From the IMG/VR virus record IMGVR_UViG_3300048597_000650, positions 1 through 45,415 of that record: 45,415 bases of DNA. One strand, written 5' to 3'. The notes under the pieces are model-generated. The model had not been told where the DNA came from and made no database searches. It saw only the letters and a list, made by a program, of their open reading frames with translations. Source of the stretch: a virus. Shown here piece after piece: positions 7,707 to 16,364 of this stretch (the first letter of the stretch is position 1; every line of letters begins with the position of its first letter). The translations under genes were made by a program, and so were the position numbers.

Positions 7707-8954
7707 TTAGGCCACCAATCCGAACACGGCGATGTCGTCTCCCGTTTCCGGCGCCGTTGCGAAAGTGAGGGTCGTAGACGAGAAGGTGAAGTCGGTGGTC
7801 GGGCGCTGCCTGACCCCGTTGAGCCATACGATAAGACTGGCAGCGGTTGGCGTGCCGCTCATGGTGTAGTTCGTGTTGGATCCATTGACCAGCCCGGTCA
7901 CAGTCTGGGCCAAAAAGCTGACCTTCGAGCCGGTCACCGCATTGCCCGCGATCTTGGCCGTGGTCACATTGGCATCAAGAATTTTGACTGTGGTGACGGC
8001 GTCTGACGACAACTTCGCGGCCGTCACATTGGCATCGAGGATCTTAGCCGTGGTAACCGCGTCTGCCAGGATTTTGACCGCGGTCACCGCGTTGCTGGCC
8101 AGTTCGTTGGCAGTCACGGCGCCCGTGGCGATCTTGGCGGTAGTAACGTTGGCGTCGAGGATTTTGGCCGTCGTGACGGCGTTCGTCCCCAGCTCGTTGG
8201 CAGTCACGGCTCCGGTGGCAATCTTGCCCGTGGTAACCGAGGTGTTTGCCAGTTGAGTAGTGCCAACCCCGGCTGGTTTGATTGAGAACTGGTTGGCCGA
8301 TACGGTCAGCGTTGTTTCGTCCGCCGTATAGGTCGCTCCAGCGCCAAACTGGGCGAAGGTCAAGGCGGAGCCAGAGGCGCCCCCTACCGTGATCGGTGCG
8401 TTGGTGGTCAGGACCCACTGGGTAGTGGCGTTGGCGGTTCCCTCGCCGACCATGACCGCGGTGCCATCGGTGACCTCGGGGTCACCGTCCGCATCGGTGG
8501 CGCGGTCCCAGACGCCGTTTGCACCGGTCCCTAGGGTGGTGACGACATAGATGCCGTTCTGGGCAGCAGTGCTTTGATTTTTCAAAAGCACCCTGTTGCC
8601 GGCAGCAAGGGTGACGCCGTCGAGGGCGTTAGGCATCGCGGTAAACTGCCCCCGAGCAGAAGCTCCCCCCGTCGCAGCGTAGGTGCCAGAGACGTTGGTA
8701 GTTGAGGCGACCCTGACCGGCTGCTTGACTGCCAGGCCGGCTGCCGAGGCTGTGATAGCCGCATCCAACTGGCCTTTGGTAACAGCGTCGGTGGCGGCCG
8801 TCCCATCGGCCAAATTGACGGCCTTGAAGCCACCAAAGTTTCGGTCCGCGGTCATGGTAGCCAGCTTGGTGCTGGCGATAGCGGCCGCCGCGTCTATCTT
8901 CGCGTTGTTGATGGCTCCGTCTGTGATCTGACGGCGTGTAATCTGTACTGACAT
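7707..8954 (-). CDS. Tail fibre with decapeptide repeats
   Basis: A 415-residue protein with a strong AGGAG site before its ATG. The N-terminus (QITRRQITDGAINNAKID) and the next domain, with AVNLADGTAATDAVTKGQLD, are typical of phage tail fibre shafts. Residues about 235-345 consist of eleven consecutive 10-residue units of the form (N/D/G)AVTTAKILD, coded by a 30-base periodic DNA stretch at about 7910-8245. The C-terminal 75 residues contain VWLNGVRQRP, then TLTFATAPETGDDI, a compact beta domain that also occurs in the next gene upstream. This is probably a trimeric fibre; homotrimerisation is inferred from the repeat type. Confidence 0.65.
   Translation of the reverse strand: MSVQITRRQITDGAINNAKIDAAAAIASTKLATMTADRNFGGFKAVNLADGTAATDAVTKGQLDAAITASAAGLAVKQPVRVASTTNVSGTYAATGGASARGQFTAMPNALDGVTLAAGNRVLLKNQSTAAQNGIYVVTTLGTGANGVWDRATDADGDPEVTDGTAVMVGEGTANATTQWVLTTNAPITVGGASGSALTFAQFGAGATYTADETTLTVSANQFSIKPAGVGTTQLANTSVTTGKIATGAVTANELGTNAVTTAKILDANVTTAKIATGAVTANELASNAVTAVKILADAVTTAKILDANVTAAKLSSDAVTTVKILDANVTTAKIAGNAVTGSKVSFLAQTVTGLVNGSNTNYTMSGTPTAASLIVWLNGVRQRPTTDFTFSSTTLTFATAPETGDDIAVFGLVA
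7910..8245 (-). repeat. 30-base periodic repeats coding for decapeptide units
   Basis: Eleven imperfect copies of a 30-base unit inside the fibre gene code for units such as NAVTTAKILD, ANVTTAKIAT and GAVTANELGT. Runs of this kind allow copy-number change by slippage and so variation in shaft length. Confidence 0.7.
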
Positions 8955-8956
8955 TT

Positions 8957-9268
8957 TTACGCTCCTGTGCTGTAGGTGATTTGAAGCACGTCTCCGGGCT
9001 CCGGTGGCTCGACGAAAGTTACTGTGGCGCCGCTAGTCGAATAGTCGACAGCTGGTCTCTGGGCTAATCCGTTCACGAAGACCGTCTCCGTGTTAAGAGC
9101 AATGACTTGTGAAGTCGAAAAACTAGCTAAAACGTTATCAGGCATCCCCGAAAGAATCTCTCGGATAAGAGTCCGGGTCTCAAGCGCATTGATGGCCTCG
9201 GAAAATGCGTTTAGGTGCTCAGCGTCGACCCTTGTCCCTTCGAAGAACTCGACGAAATCGGTGGGCAT
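8957..9268 (-). CDS. Small tail-tip protein with a domain shared with the adjacent fibre
   Basis: A 103-residue protein. Residues 1-40 are helical (FVEFFEGTRVDAEHLNAFSE). Residues about 47-103 carry VFVNGLAQRPAVDYS and TVTFVEPPEPGDVLQITY, which match the C-terminal beta domain of the downstream fibre (VWLNGVRQRPTTDFTF, TLTFATAPETGDDIAVFG). The ATG follows the upstream stop directly (TAG ATG). Probably a fibre-associated or adaptor protein; the shared domain is seen directly, the role is inferred. Confidence 0.5.
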   Translation of the reverse strand: MPTDFVEFFEGTRVDAEHLNAFSEAINALETRTLIREILSGMPDNVLASFSTSQVIALNTETVFVNGLAQRPAVDYSTSGATVTFVEPPEPGDVLQITYSTGA

Positions 9269-10069
9269 CTATCCCTCGAAATCGCTACCGTAGACCCCGA
9301 TGACACACTGCAGGTCAAATCGCGGTCGGGTTCCGGGCTGCAGGCTCCAAAGCAGCCAGATTGCTTGGGCTGCCTCTGCTGTTAGGGTGCCGCTATTCGC
9401 GATAGCCAGAGCTGTTTCCACGGTCCGCGGCCTACTCCAGCTGGCGCCGGACGGGTTCGTGAAGGTGTCCGTCGCGGTGCCTGTATCGTTGAGGCTGGCC
9501 GGTAGCCAGATCTTGAATTCGTTTGTGGCCGAATAGTGGCCGGGCGGAATCTCCCCGAGGACAAGGCTCCCGCCTCGAGAGATCCTTATGCCGCCGGCGC
9601 CCGGCTGGAGAACTCCCGTGGCCTGGTCTCTAAGCTCCGCTGAGTGAAGGGCGGTCAGGGTGTCCGCGCTAGCGACAAGCGTCGTTCCGTTGACGTTCGT
9701 TTCTAGCTGGATCGGGTCCCCATTGGTGTCATTTCCAATCGCTCTAACCTTGAGCCCGGTGTCGCTAACGCTGGTGCTCTGGACCCCAAAAGTCGTGTTG
9801 TTGATCGCCCAATCGTCGAGCCCGTTGGCAAGGTAGATCTTGCCCTCTTGCAGATCCTCAGTAGGGTGTGAGTTCTTCACGAACCACTTTGCGCGCTGCT
9901 CCCTTACGGATCCGCCGGCTGGCTGGGCCGATTGACGAAAGAGCACCTCGTTGAGGGTTGTGCCGGTGACGGGGGCCTCTTCGTCGATGCCTCCACCAAT
10001 CGGGGTCGTGGTGCCGTCAATCGCCGGATTCTCGCATTTGTATTGCTCTAGGTAGGCCTGCAGGCTCAT
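9269..10069 (-). CDS. Tail-associated structural protein, function unknown
   Basis: A 266-residue protein. It has a short N-terminal helix (MSLQAYLEQYKCENP) followed by a beta-rich, Thr/Gly/Asn-rich body with no cysteine clusters or membrane segments. The composition and position (after the tape measure, before the fibres) fit a tail tip or distal tail protein. Pieces such as GHYSATNEFKIWLPASL and WSLQPGTRPRFDLQCVIG do not match a family I can name. ATG at 10069 overlaps the upstream stop as ATGA. Confidence 0.5.
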   Translation of the reverse strand: MSLQAYLEQYKCENPAIDGTTTPIGGGIDEEAPVTGTTLNEVLFRQSAQPAGGSVREQRAKWFVKNSHPTEDLQEGKIYLANGLDDWAINNTTFGVQSTSVSDTGLKVRAIGNDTNGDPIQLETNVNGTTLVASADTLTALHSAELRDQATGVLQPGAGGIRISRGGSLVLGEIPPGHYSATNEFKIWLPASLNDTGTATDTFTNPSGASWSRPRTVETALAIANSGTLTAEAAQAIWLLWSLQPGTRPRFDLQCVIGVYGSDFEG

Positions 10070-10317
10070 CGGTAAACCTCAAATATGATCGGTGTTCTGG
10101 TGTCTAGCATCAGGGTTCTTCTCAGCCATTCGCGCACAGTGGTAAGTCCCAAATCTGCTAACGCCTTATAAGCGGTCGGACAAATTTGGATGAAGATTGG
10201 GATCGGATGCTTGCTGAAGGTCCACCTGGCCAGGGCTTCTAGGATCTCAACCGGAAGGCGCTCGGTGGCCTGGCGTCGCTCGGCCAGGCGCAAAGTGTAG
10301 CGATTGGGGAGACTCAT
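10066..10317 (-). CDS. Small protein between tape measure and tail tip
   Basis: An 83-residue protein linked to both neighbours by ATGA overlaps. It is rich in Arg, Leu and Pro with two predicted helices (RLAERRQATERLPVEILEALARW and YKALADLGLTTVREWLRR). No known motif is visible. Its place directly behind the tape measure suggests a minor tail protein. Confidence 0.45.
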   Translation of the reverse strand: MSLPNRYTLRLAERRQATERLPVEILEALARWTFSKHPIPIFIQICPTAYKALADLGLTTVREWLRRTLMLDTRTPIIFEVYR

Positions 10318-13283
10318 TCGCCCACCCTCGAAGTCTTCCAGGCCGCCCGCCAGTCGTTGTTTTTCTGGCCGTTGGGGGCAGTGATGTTGACCTGCACGGC
10401 TAGCTGTACAGGTTGAGGGGCAGAGGATTCTGAGTCTCCAGCCTTCGCTCTCTCCGCCTCCGCCGCGGCCTTGGCTTCGGCCTCTTCGCGATCGCGACGC
10501 GATACGCCCCAGTCACCACTGCTCGGGCCGGTGGAGCCAGGGACAGTAGCGTTCGGGTTCACACCCAGTTGGTTTGCTGCCTTGTTGCGTTCGGCCTCAG
10601 TGAGACCTTCGTCCTCGGCCGGCTCTCCGCTGTTTCGCTGTTTCGCGAAAGCATCGTTTGTGCTCTTCACGAACTCGTCCAGGCCCATGATTCCGCCCAA
10701 GGTAGCGCCTTTGAGGTCCTCGGCTCGCTTTTTAGCCTTCTCCAGCTCTTCACTGGCTTTGGCTAGCTCTTCCGTCGAGGACTTGCGCAGGTTGAAGATA
10801 TCTAGCTCTAGCTGAGACTGAATCCTAATCTTTGCCTCGGGAGTCGCTTTCATTGCGGCCAGATCGGCCTCTACCCGGAGCTGCTCTTCGGCCAGAAGGA
10901 GGCGCTCCTTGGCAGTCTTGGTGAGGTCGCCCTGGGTGACATCCTTGTCGGCCTCAAGCTTGGCTTTGGCGAGCTGATCCTGGAGCTTTAGAGCTTCGAG
11001 CGTCTCCTGTTTTTTGCGCTCGTTTACCTCGCGGTCCAGGGCTTCAGATTCTCGAGCTGAATCCTTCTGGGACATCTTGATGGCGTCCGCGGCCTGCTTG
11101 TCGATTGACGCCTTTTCGGCTGCCGACTTGCCGATCTTGTCCTGGGCCGCGGCCTCTCTGATCAACTCTTCGTTGAGCTTTTGCCGGGCCTCAATCTGGT
11201 CTTTGATCTGCTCGGTGACATCCTCGCCTCGGCTTAGCCGCTCGTTCAGGATTTCCAACTCTTGATCGGCTACTGCCTTATCGGACTGAGCATTGGCAAC
11301 ACGAATCTTTGCGGCTGTTTCTTCGGCCTTGAGCTTTTCTTCGGCGGCCTTCTTGGCAGTCTCCGCGTCCTGCTCAGCAATCTGCCTCTTGGTTTCCAGA
11401 ACCTCGAGTTCCAGCTTCTTGCGCTCATCTGCATTGAAGATGGTTAGAGACAGAAGTTCTTCCAGCTTCGCTTTTCGGGCTCGAAGATTGTCGTCGTCTA
11501 GCGCCTTCAAAACGTCTAGCTCATGAAGTGCGGCATCAACTGACTTCTTGCGCGATTCTTCGGCTGCCTTGACCTCTTCGGCGGCCACCTCCCGGGCCAG
11601 CTTGACGCGCGACAGCGAGAGCTTCTCAAAGTCGGCGTGGAAAATTCCGGTCTTCTTGAGGATTTCGTCCAAGGCGGCAAGTTGGATCGCTTTGGTGGCA
11701 TAGACTCCGGCCGTGGACTTCTTCTCATACTCCTCCAGCGACTTGGCGCGGGACTCTTCGGCCTTTTTTGCGTCTTCGGCGGCCTTTTGCGCACCCTTGT
11801 CTTTCTCTGCCTGAGTTCCAGCAAGTCGCTCGCGGACGCCGCTAAGAACTTTGATCCTCTCGATCAGAGTGTTCGCTCGCGCTTTGTCTCCGTCTAGCTG
11901 CGCCTTGTCTCTCTGATCGCGAAGAGCGTCAATAGCCTTGGCCGCATCAAGATCGGTCTTTCCAGCCTTCTTAAACCTCTCAACGGTGGCTTCTGTCGCC
12001 TTTTCTAGGTCGCCCTGATATTCGCGGAGCGCCGTGGCTGCCTCGGCTATAGCGGTCTTAGAGTTTCTGAACTCATCGGCCATCTTTTGCTGAGAGACCC
12101 TGGTCTCTTCGGCCTTTTTGTTAAGCTGGCCCATCACTACAACTGCGCCAGTTGCAGCTACGGCAAGGATCGAAAAAATGCCGATTGGCGTAGCAAGTAA
12201 AGCCATCGACATAGCCCGTATTGATATCGTTGTCGCCGCAGAGGCCGCTCCAGCAGATGCAACTCCTCCCGTCAGGGTGGCCATTCCAGCACTGCCCGTT
12301 ATGGCTGCCTGCGTCGATGCCGAGATAGATGCCGTCAAGCCGGTCACCGTGATAGTGGTGAGGGCGTTGATTGCCTGAAATCCCTTCCATGCTGTCGTAA
12401 GAGGGCCGATGACTAACGCTATTCCGGCCAGGGCAACTCCAAGGCCTGCGAATGCAGTAGCGGCGACGACAGCATAAGCAATCATTTGCTTCGTCGTGTC
12501 GGGCAGGGCGCCCAGGTCTTGCACTAGAGTCGTTAGGTACTTTGCGACGGTGGCGAATTCATCTGTCAGCTCCGCGCCCATCGCCGCCTTTAGCTGGTCG
12601 ACGGCATCAGACAAATTAGAGAAAGCTCCAGCGGCAGTCTTAGCTTGCTGCTCCATCGCTCCGCCATACTTTGTCTTGATGACCTTCTCCAGTGCGTCTC
12701 GCAACTTGTTTAGAGCGTCAACGTCGCCTTCAGTCTTGATGGAGCCATCTGCCTTCTTTACCGCTCCAAACTTGATAAGTTCGGCCTTGGCGATTCCGAA
12801 TGAATCAGCGAGCTGAGTGAGTCCATCCTGACTGCCGGAAAACGACTTGCCAACAGCATCAGCTGCATCGCGAATATCGCGCTTGAAAACTGCCGCCAGT
12901 TCACCGGCGAGCGGGAGGAATCGGTCGATGTCAGCTTGGAACGTCCTGAGCTTCACGCCTGCAGCGACAACGCCCGCGACATCAAAGGGCGTCTTCGCGG
13001 CGAAGTCGATCATCTTCCGAAGAGCCATATCGGCCGCCTCGGTGTCTTTCATCACCGCGATGAGAGTGCCGCGGTACTGCTGCATCTCTACGGCCTTATC
13101 GACAAAAGACTTCGTCAATAGAGCGCCAGAGACCGCCATGCCCGCTAAAGCGGCGCCAGCGGACTGAGCCGCACCCTCAATGGCGCCAAAGCTCTCATCG
13201 GCCTGATTCTGGGCTTCCTTCAACTTGGCGTTGAAGTCCCTAACTTGACCAGAGAGTATAATTTCTAAGCGATTTCTTGCCAT
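10314..13283 (-). CDS. Tape-measure protein
   Basis: A 989-residue protein, the largest virion protein after the portal fusion. The N-terminal part (about 1-250) contains a typical tape-measure segment, MIDFAAKTPFDVAGVVAAG, then DAADAVGKSFSGSQDGLTQL, as in the phage tail tape-measure N-terminal family. Two hydrophobic stretches lie at about 264-300 and 350-385. From about 390 to 900 it is almost continuous charged coiled coil rich in Ala, Lys and Glu. The C-terminus is Pro/Ser-rich. It sets tail length and is ejected with the DNA. At roughly 1.5 angstroms per residue it would specify a tail of about 150 nm. No Shine-Dalgarno sequence is obvious just before the ATG; a terminator-like hairpin lies 21 bases upstream. 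Confidence 0.85.
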   Translation of the reverse strand: MARNRLEIILSGQVRDFNAKLKEAQNQADESFGAIEGAAQSAGAALAGMAVSGALLTKSFVDKAVEMQQYRGTLIAVMKDTEAADMALRKMIDFAAKTPFDVAGVVAAGVKLRTFQADIDRFLPLAGELAAVFKRDIRDAADAVGKSFSGSQDGLTQLADSFGIAKAELIKFGAVKKADGSIKTEGDVDALNKLRDALEKVIKTKYGGAMEQQAKTAAGAFSNLSDAVDQLKAAMGAELTDEFATVAKYLTTLVQDLGALPDTTKQMIAYAVVAATAFAGLGVALAGIALVIGPLTTAWKGFQAINALTTITVTGLTASISASTQAAITGSAGMATLTGGVASAGAASAATTISIRAMSMALLATPIGIFSILAVAATGAVVVMGQLNKKAEETRVSQQKMADEFRNSKTAIAEAATALREYQGDLEKATEATVERFKKAGKTDLDAAKAIDALRDQRDKAQLDGDKARANTLIERIKVLSGVRERLAGTQAEKDKGAQKAAEDAKKAEESRAKSLEEYEKKSTAGVYATKAIQLAALDEILKKTGIFHADFEKLSLSRVKLAREVAAEEVKAAEESRKKSVDAALHELDVLKALDDDNLRARKAKLEELLSLTIFNADERKKLELEVLETKRQIAEQDAETAKKAAEEKLKAEETAAKIRVANAQSDKAVADQELEILNERLSRGEDVTEQIKDQIEARQKLNEELIREAAAQDKIGKSAAEKASIDKQAADAIKMSQKDSARESEALDREVNERKKQETLEALKLQDQLAKAKLEADKDVTQGDLTKTAKERLLLAEEQLRVEADLAAMKATPEAKIRIQSQLELDIFNLRKSSTEELAKASEELEKAKKRAEDLKGATLGGIMGLDEFVKSTNDAFAKQRNSGEPAEDEGLTEAERNKAANQLGVNPNATVPGSTGPSSGDWGVSRRDREEAEAKAAAEAERAKAGDSESSAPQPVQLAVQVNITAPNGQKNNDWRAAWKTSRVGE

Positions 13284-13295
13284 TTTGGTACGGGA

Positions 13296-13332
13296 GAAAA
13301 TGAAGAGGGGACCCTGTTTCCAGGATCCCCTC
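13296..13332 (-). terminator. Terminator-like hairpin with GAAA tetraloop upstream of the tape measure gene
   Basis: Arms 13305-13316 and 13321-13332 form a 12-pair stem (eleven Watson-Crick pairs and one U-G pair in the minus-strand RNA) closed by a GAAA loop, followed by UUCAUUUUC. This is a strong Rho-independent terminator shape, placed between the tail chaperone and the tape measure gene, so it probably lowers but does not abolish read-through, or marks an RNA processing site. Confidence 0.65.
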
Positions 13333-13416
13333 TCGAGGTATGTATTCGGTTGTTTTGCAGCTTCGTCTCAAAATGTGAGACCCGCTACTGCTCGCGGATT
13401 GACCCTATTTTGTTGC

Positions 13417-13800
13417 CTACCCTGGACTGCTGGGCATACCCAGAAATGCGCGCGCGGCAGCCTGTTCAATGGTCAAGAAGGGCTCTATAACAGCGGTCTG
13501 ATTCAGAACGTCTTGAGCGGCTATTACAGCTCTCCGCTCCTGGTCGGTCATCTCTGCAGCAGTTAAAATGTCGCAGCCCAGAGCCTGAGCAGTGCGCTCA
13601 TAGCCTCGCATATAAAGGCTCCTGATCGTTTCGTCGGAGATGGCGGTATCGCCCAGGGCCGCCGCCATGATTCGCCCGTCCTCAATAGTTGCTTTCACCC
13701 AATCCATTCCGGCCTGGTCAGTCATGGGTTTGAGCACCCAGGTTTTGCCTCCGGCTTGGATGGTTGTTGAGTGGTCTTTGGGGTTGGCGAAAGGTAGCAT
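13417..13800 (-). CDS. Putative tail assembly chaperone
   Basis: A 127-residue protein between the tail tube and the tape measure gene, the usual place of the lambda gpG/GT-type chaperone. It is acidic and mostly helical: the N-terminal part (TIQAGGKTWVLKPMTDQAGM) is a small beta unit and the remainder is helical (RAVIAAQDVLNQTAVIEPFL). Its ATG shares one base with the upstream stop (TAATG). A downstream region of 133 bases is open in the +1 frame for sixteen further codons, so a frameshifted longer product is possible but unproven. Identification rests on position, size and composition. Confidence 0.55.
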   Translation of the reverse strand: MLPFANPKDHSTTIQAGGKTWVLKPMTDQAGMDWVKATIEDGRIMAAALGDTAISDETIRSLYMRGYERTAQALGCDILTAAEMTDQERRAVIAAQDVLNQTAVIEPFLTIEQAAARAFLGMPSSPG

Positions 13801-15188
13801 TACTGATACGGCCCCGCAGTTAGGTTGAAAACTCTGATCTTCAGCTCGGTCCCTTCACTGGGGTCGGTCTGAGCCGAAAAGTTGATCCCCTCGGTGATTC
13901 GTCCCGGGCCTCCCACGTTTCCGCCGGCCTGGCCGATGCTGCACTGATAGACGTCGGTGATCATGCAGTACTGGAAGGGGTAGGCTTCGATCAGGGCGTT
14001 AGGAACCACGCACGCGGTGTTGTCCACGTGCCCACCGTGACAGTATGTCCGCAGATTGAACCGGCATCCCTGGCGCATCAAGTCAAAGAACTTGTGGTCT
14101 TCGAACCCTCTGGTCAACGTGCCAGTAATAGCTCGCTGGCCGTAGCCAACGTCTCGATACCTGGCCTTCCCGGACGTGCCAGGGACCATCTCGCAGTTGT
14201 TGGTCCCGACGATAGTGAAGCCCTCGGGGATTTCCGAGTACTCTCCGTCGACAGCGATTTGAGACTGCCAGCCCATCATCTTGTTCAGCACGCTGTGGGT
14301 GATGGAGGGATTGGCTACCCGTTCCCAGTCACGGCACATCATGTCGAATTGGGCAGTAACCGGGTTGTTCCCGCCCCCCATGGTCAGCGTGAACTGATTC
14401 ATCTTGCACAGCAGGAATCGATCGCTGAAATCGTTGTCCTTTACCACGGTCGTTGAGAATGCCGGCAGAGGGTCGGTGCCCGGCGTGAAAGACTTCACGA
14501 ACGTGTGCATCCTGATCGAAGCCGAATACGGCGAAAGAGAGGCGATCCGGGGTTTGGCCGCGGGGTCGCTATCCGACCAACTATTGGCCGTACCCTCCAC
14601 ATAATGAACCGCGCGCATTGTCGCGGCTACGCCGTCCGGCTCGCTCCTGAAAATCAGCGTTCCGACGTGGGTGAACCCGTCCGGTGGGTTCAGGCCGCTG
14701 GGGCTAGCCCAACCGAGGTCGGCCGTCAGATCTCCCGAGCCAAGAACGACTGAATCTTCTGCGGAGGCTGGCATGTAGAACAACTGGCCATCGGTATTGC
14801 GCTCCCAGACGCTGGCGACCGCAAAGAGGTAGGTACCTGGCACATGGGTTCCCCCGGCTGCGGGGGTTGCTGTAGGTGCAGCTGTGATCAAGCCGCTGAT
14901 AGCAGCGCTGGTACTGGCGCCAGATGCGTTCCCGTTCCAGTAGTACAGGGGTCGCACAAACGACGATCCGTCGACCACGGTAGTGAAGCCGCCTGAGCCG
15001 CTGCGAAGACCGTAGAGCCGAGACAGGATTGATCTGTCTCCGTAGATTGTGCCGTCCTCTACCAGGTCGCGCTTTGCCTGAACTGACTCCTGTGTAAACG
15101 GGTGCCAGGTGGTTGGGGCAACTCCGGTCCCAGGCGTAACTTCCGTGCCCAGGCCGACGCCCGCGCCGACTCCATATCCTACAGTCAT
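13800..15188 (-). CDS. Major tail tube protein
   Basis: A 462-residue protein with the Gly-rich start VGYGVGAGVGLGTEVTPG and VAPTTWHPF, typical of tail tube proteins of siphoviruses and similar to their N-terminal arm. The core (about 20-85 and 225-462) is beta-rich. A block at about 95-215 (GTYLFAVASVWERNTDGQL, then HVGTLIFRSEPDG) looks like an inserted fibronectin-III-like domain, probably exposed on the tail surface. The gene lies between neck proteins and the tail chaperone, as expected. A tube of this length is longer than the usual 200-350 residues because of the insertion. Confidence 0.65.
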   Translation of the reverse strand: MTVGYGVGAGVGLGTEVTPGTGVAPTTWHPFTQESVQAKRDLVEDGTIYGDRSILSRLYGLRSGSGGFTTVVDGSSFVRPLYYWNGNASGASTSAAISGLITAAPTATPAAGGTHVPGTYLFAVASVWERNTDGQLFYMPASAEDSVVLGSGDLTADLGWASPSGLNPPDGFTHVGTLIFRSEPDGVAATMRAVHYVEGTANSWSDSDPAAKPRIASLSPYSASIRMHTFVKSFTPGTDPLPAFSTTVVKDNDFSDRFLLCKMNQFTLTMGGGNNPVTAQFDMMCRDWERVANPSITHSVLNKMMGWQSQIAVDGEYSEIPEGFTIVGTNNCEMVPGTSGKARYRDVGYGQRAITGTLTRGFEDHKFFDLMRQGCRFNLRTYCHGGHVDNTACVVPNALIEAYPFQYCMITDVYQCSIGQAGGNVGGPGRITEGINFSAQTDPSEGTELKIRVFNLTAGPYQ

Positions 15189-15412
15189 TTGCTCTTACCT
15201 TTCTTTTTTTCTGCAGGGACCGGGCCCGCGAGGGGAGCCGGCGGATCGACCTGCTTGAATTGGCCGTACTGCGCTAGCAGCGCTTTCGCCATCTGCTCGT
15301 TGCACTCGAAAGCCTCGCCGGGCGTCACAACGAAATTGAACGGCGAACCGATACGCTTTGGCTCCGGGCCCTCGTTCGGGTCGCACTGGTATACTAGAAA
15401 AACTTTGGACAT
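15185..15412 (-). CDS. Small basic-tailed protein in the neck/tail module
   Basis: A 75-residue protein behind a strong AGGAGAGG site. It has an ordered N-terminal part (KVFLVYQCDPNEGPEPKRIG) and a Pro/Ala/Lys-rich tail ending in EKKKGKSK. No family was recognised. ATGA overlap with the tail tube gene suggests that the two are translated together. Confidence 0.5.
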   Translation of the reverse strand: MSKVFLVYQCDPNEGPEPKRIGSPFNFVVTPGEAFECNEQMAKALLAQYGQFKQVDPPAPLAGPVPAEKKKGKSK

Positions 15413-15420
15413 AACCTCTC

Positions 15421-15903
15421 CTATCTTCGGTTGTGGGACTTTCCGACCATCACTATTTCAGCAACAGAGACTCGCCGGGCCGGATCGTCAATTCTGGGAT
15501 GTCGCAGCTCGGCGTGGTAAATCGTCTGAATGGGTGCCAGGTAGTCACATCCGACCATGGCGACTGGTGGCGGTGTGAACTCTCCTAGCAACGGGTCTTT
15601 GATTTTCTCTACAGCATCAATCAGAAGCTCCTGGTGATTCTGTCCGGGCACCTGGATCCGGTAGTAGAAGAGGCTCAGAGCAAAATCAAAGTCGACGCCC
15701 TTGCCGGGCATGGCCAAATTGTCTTCCGTTTGCAGGCGAGCCACTATCCTGGGGCATTGAGTCACCGGATCCGCCGGATAGACGGGGTCAGTCGCCATGT
15801 TTCGGCGCCAGCCATAGGAGACCAGGCTTATGCTCTGCTCTGCAATCTTAGGCGCGTGCCAGGCGAAAAGGGCGTTCCCTATGGCTAGTCCTATGGGTCT
15901 CAC
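15421..15903 (-). CDS. Neck or tail-terminator-like protein
   Basis: A 160-residue protein with a GTG start overlapping the upstream stop (GTGA). Contains CPRIVARLQTEDNLAMPGKG and FDFALSLFYYRIQVPG, then VAMVGCDYLAPIQTIYHAEL. The place, between a tail-completion protein and the tail tube, and an alpha/beta pattern fit one of the neck or tail-terminator proteins, but no family signature is clear. Confidence 0.45.
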   Translation of the reverse strand: MRPIGLAIGNALFAWHAPKIAEQSISLVSYGWRRNMATDPVYPADPVTQCPRIVARLQTEDNLAMPGKGVDFDFALSLFYYRIQVPGQNHQELLIDAVEKIKDPLLGEFTPPPVAMVGCDYLAPIQTIYHAELRHPRIDDPARRVSVAEIVMVGKSHNRR

Positions 15904-16364
15904 GCGCGAAGGATCTCCTCTACGAGGAATGATGACTCGGCCTTGTATGCCGAGACTGTCTTCTGGAACGACACCTCTGTGATGGACTGGAAATCCGGCA
16001 CCGAATAGGTGTTGACCAGGCCGCCCAATGTCCGAGGTCCCGTCCTGAAGGACGCGCTTACGGCGTCAAGAGCCGCCTGAAACGCAGACTCGGCGTCCGC
16101 GCCTAGTTTCAAGGCGCGGAGCGCTGTGATTGAAACCTCGTGCGTCACGAGAGTCACCGTCTCATCGTCAACAGAAATCTCTTCGAGGTAGCCCGTCCTC
16201 TGGATCGACCAAAAATTGAAGACTCCCTCGTGTAAGAACAAGGACTGCCAGCTCGGGTGGGTCGGTGCGTCAGACGATAAGGGCCAGTAAGAATAGACTC
16301 TTCCGGTGCCCTCCACGGCAGCGACCTTGCTGACTAGAGCCGTTTTGAACGTTGCCCAACTCAT
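15900..16364 (-). CDS. Neck/tail-completion protein
   Basis: A 154-residue protein with mixed alpha/beta composition (WATFKTALVSKVAAVEGTG at the start, helix ADAESAFQAALDAVSASF in the middle). It lies immediately downstream of the gp10-like gene with an ATGA-type overlap. Position fits a tail terminator (gpU/gp11-like) or completion protein. I recognise no diagnostic motif. Confidence 0.45.
   Translation of the reverse strand: MSWATFKTALVSKVAAVEGTGRVYSYWPLSSDAPTHPSWQSLFLHEGVFNFWSIQRTGYLEEISVDDETVTLVTHEVSITALRALKLGADAESAFQAALDAVSASFRTGPRTLGGLVNTYSVPDFQSITEVSFQKTVSAYKAESSFLVEEILRA

Noticed and set aside
13365-13381. Terminator hairpin GTCTCA / TGAGAC
   Set aside because: A six-pair stem without a following T tract; the strong hairpin 33 bases downstream is the better terminator. 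It is mentioned only as a possible stimulator of frameshifting.
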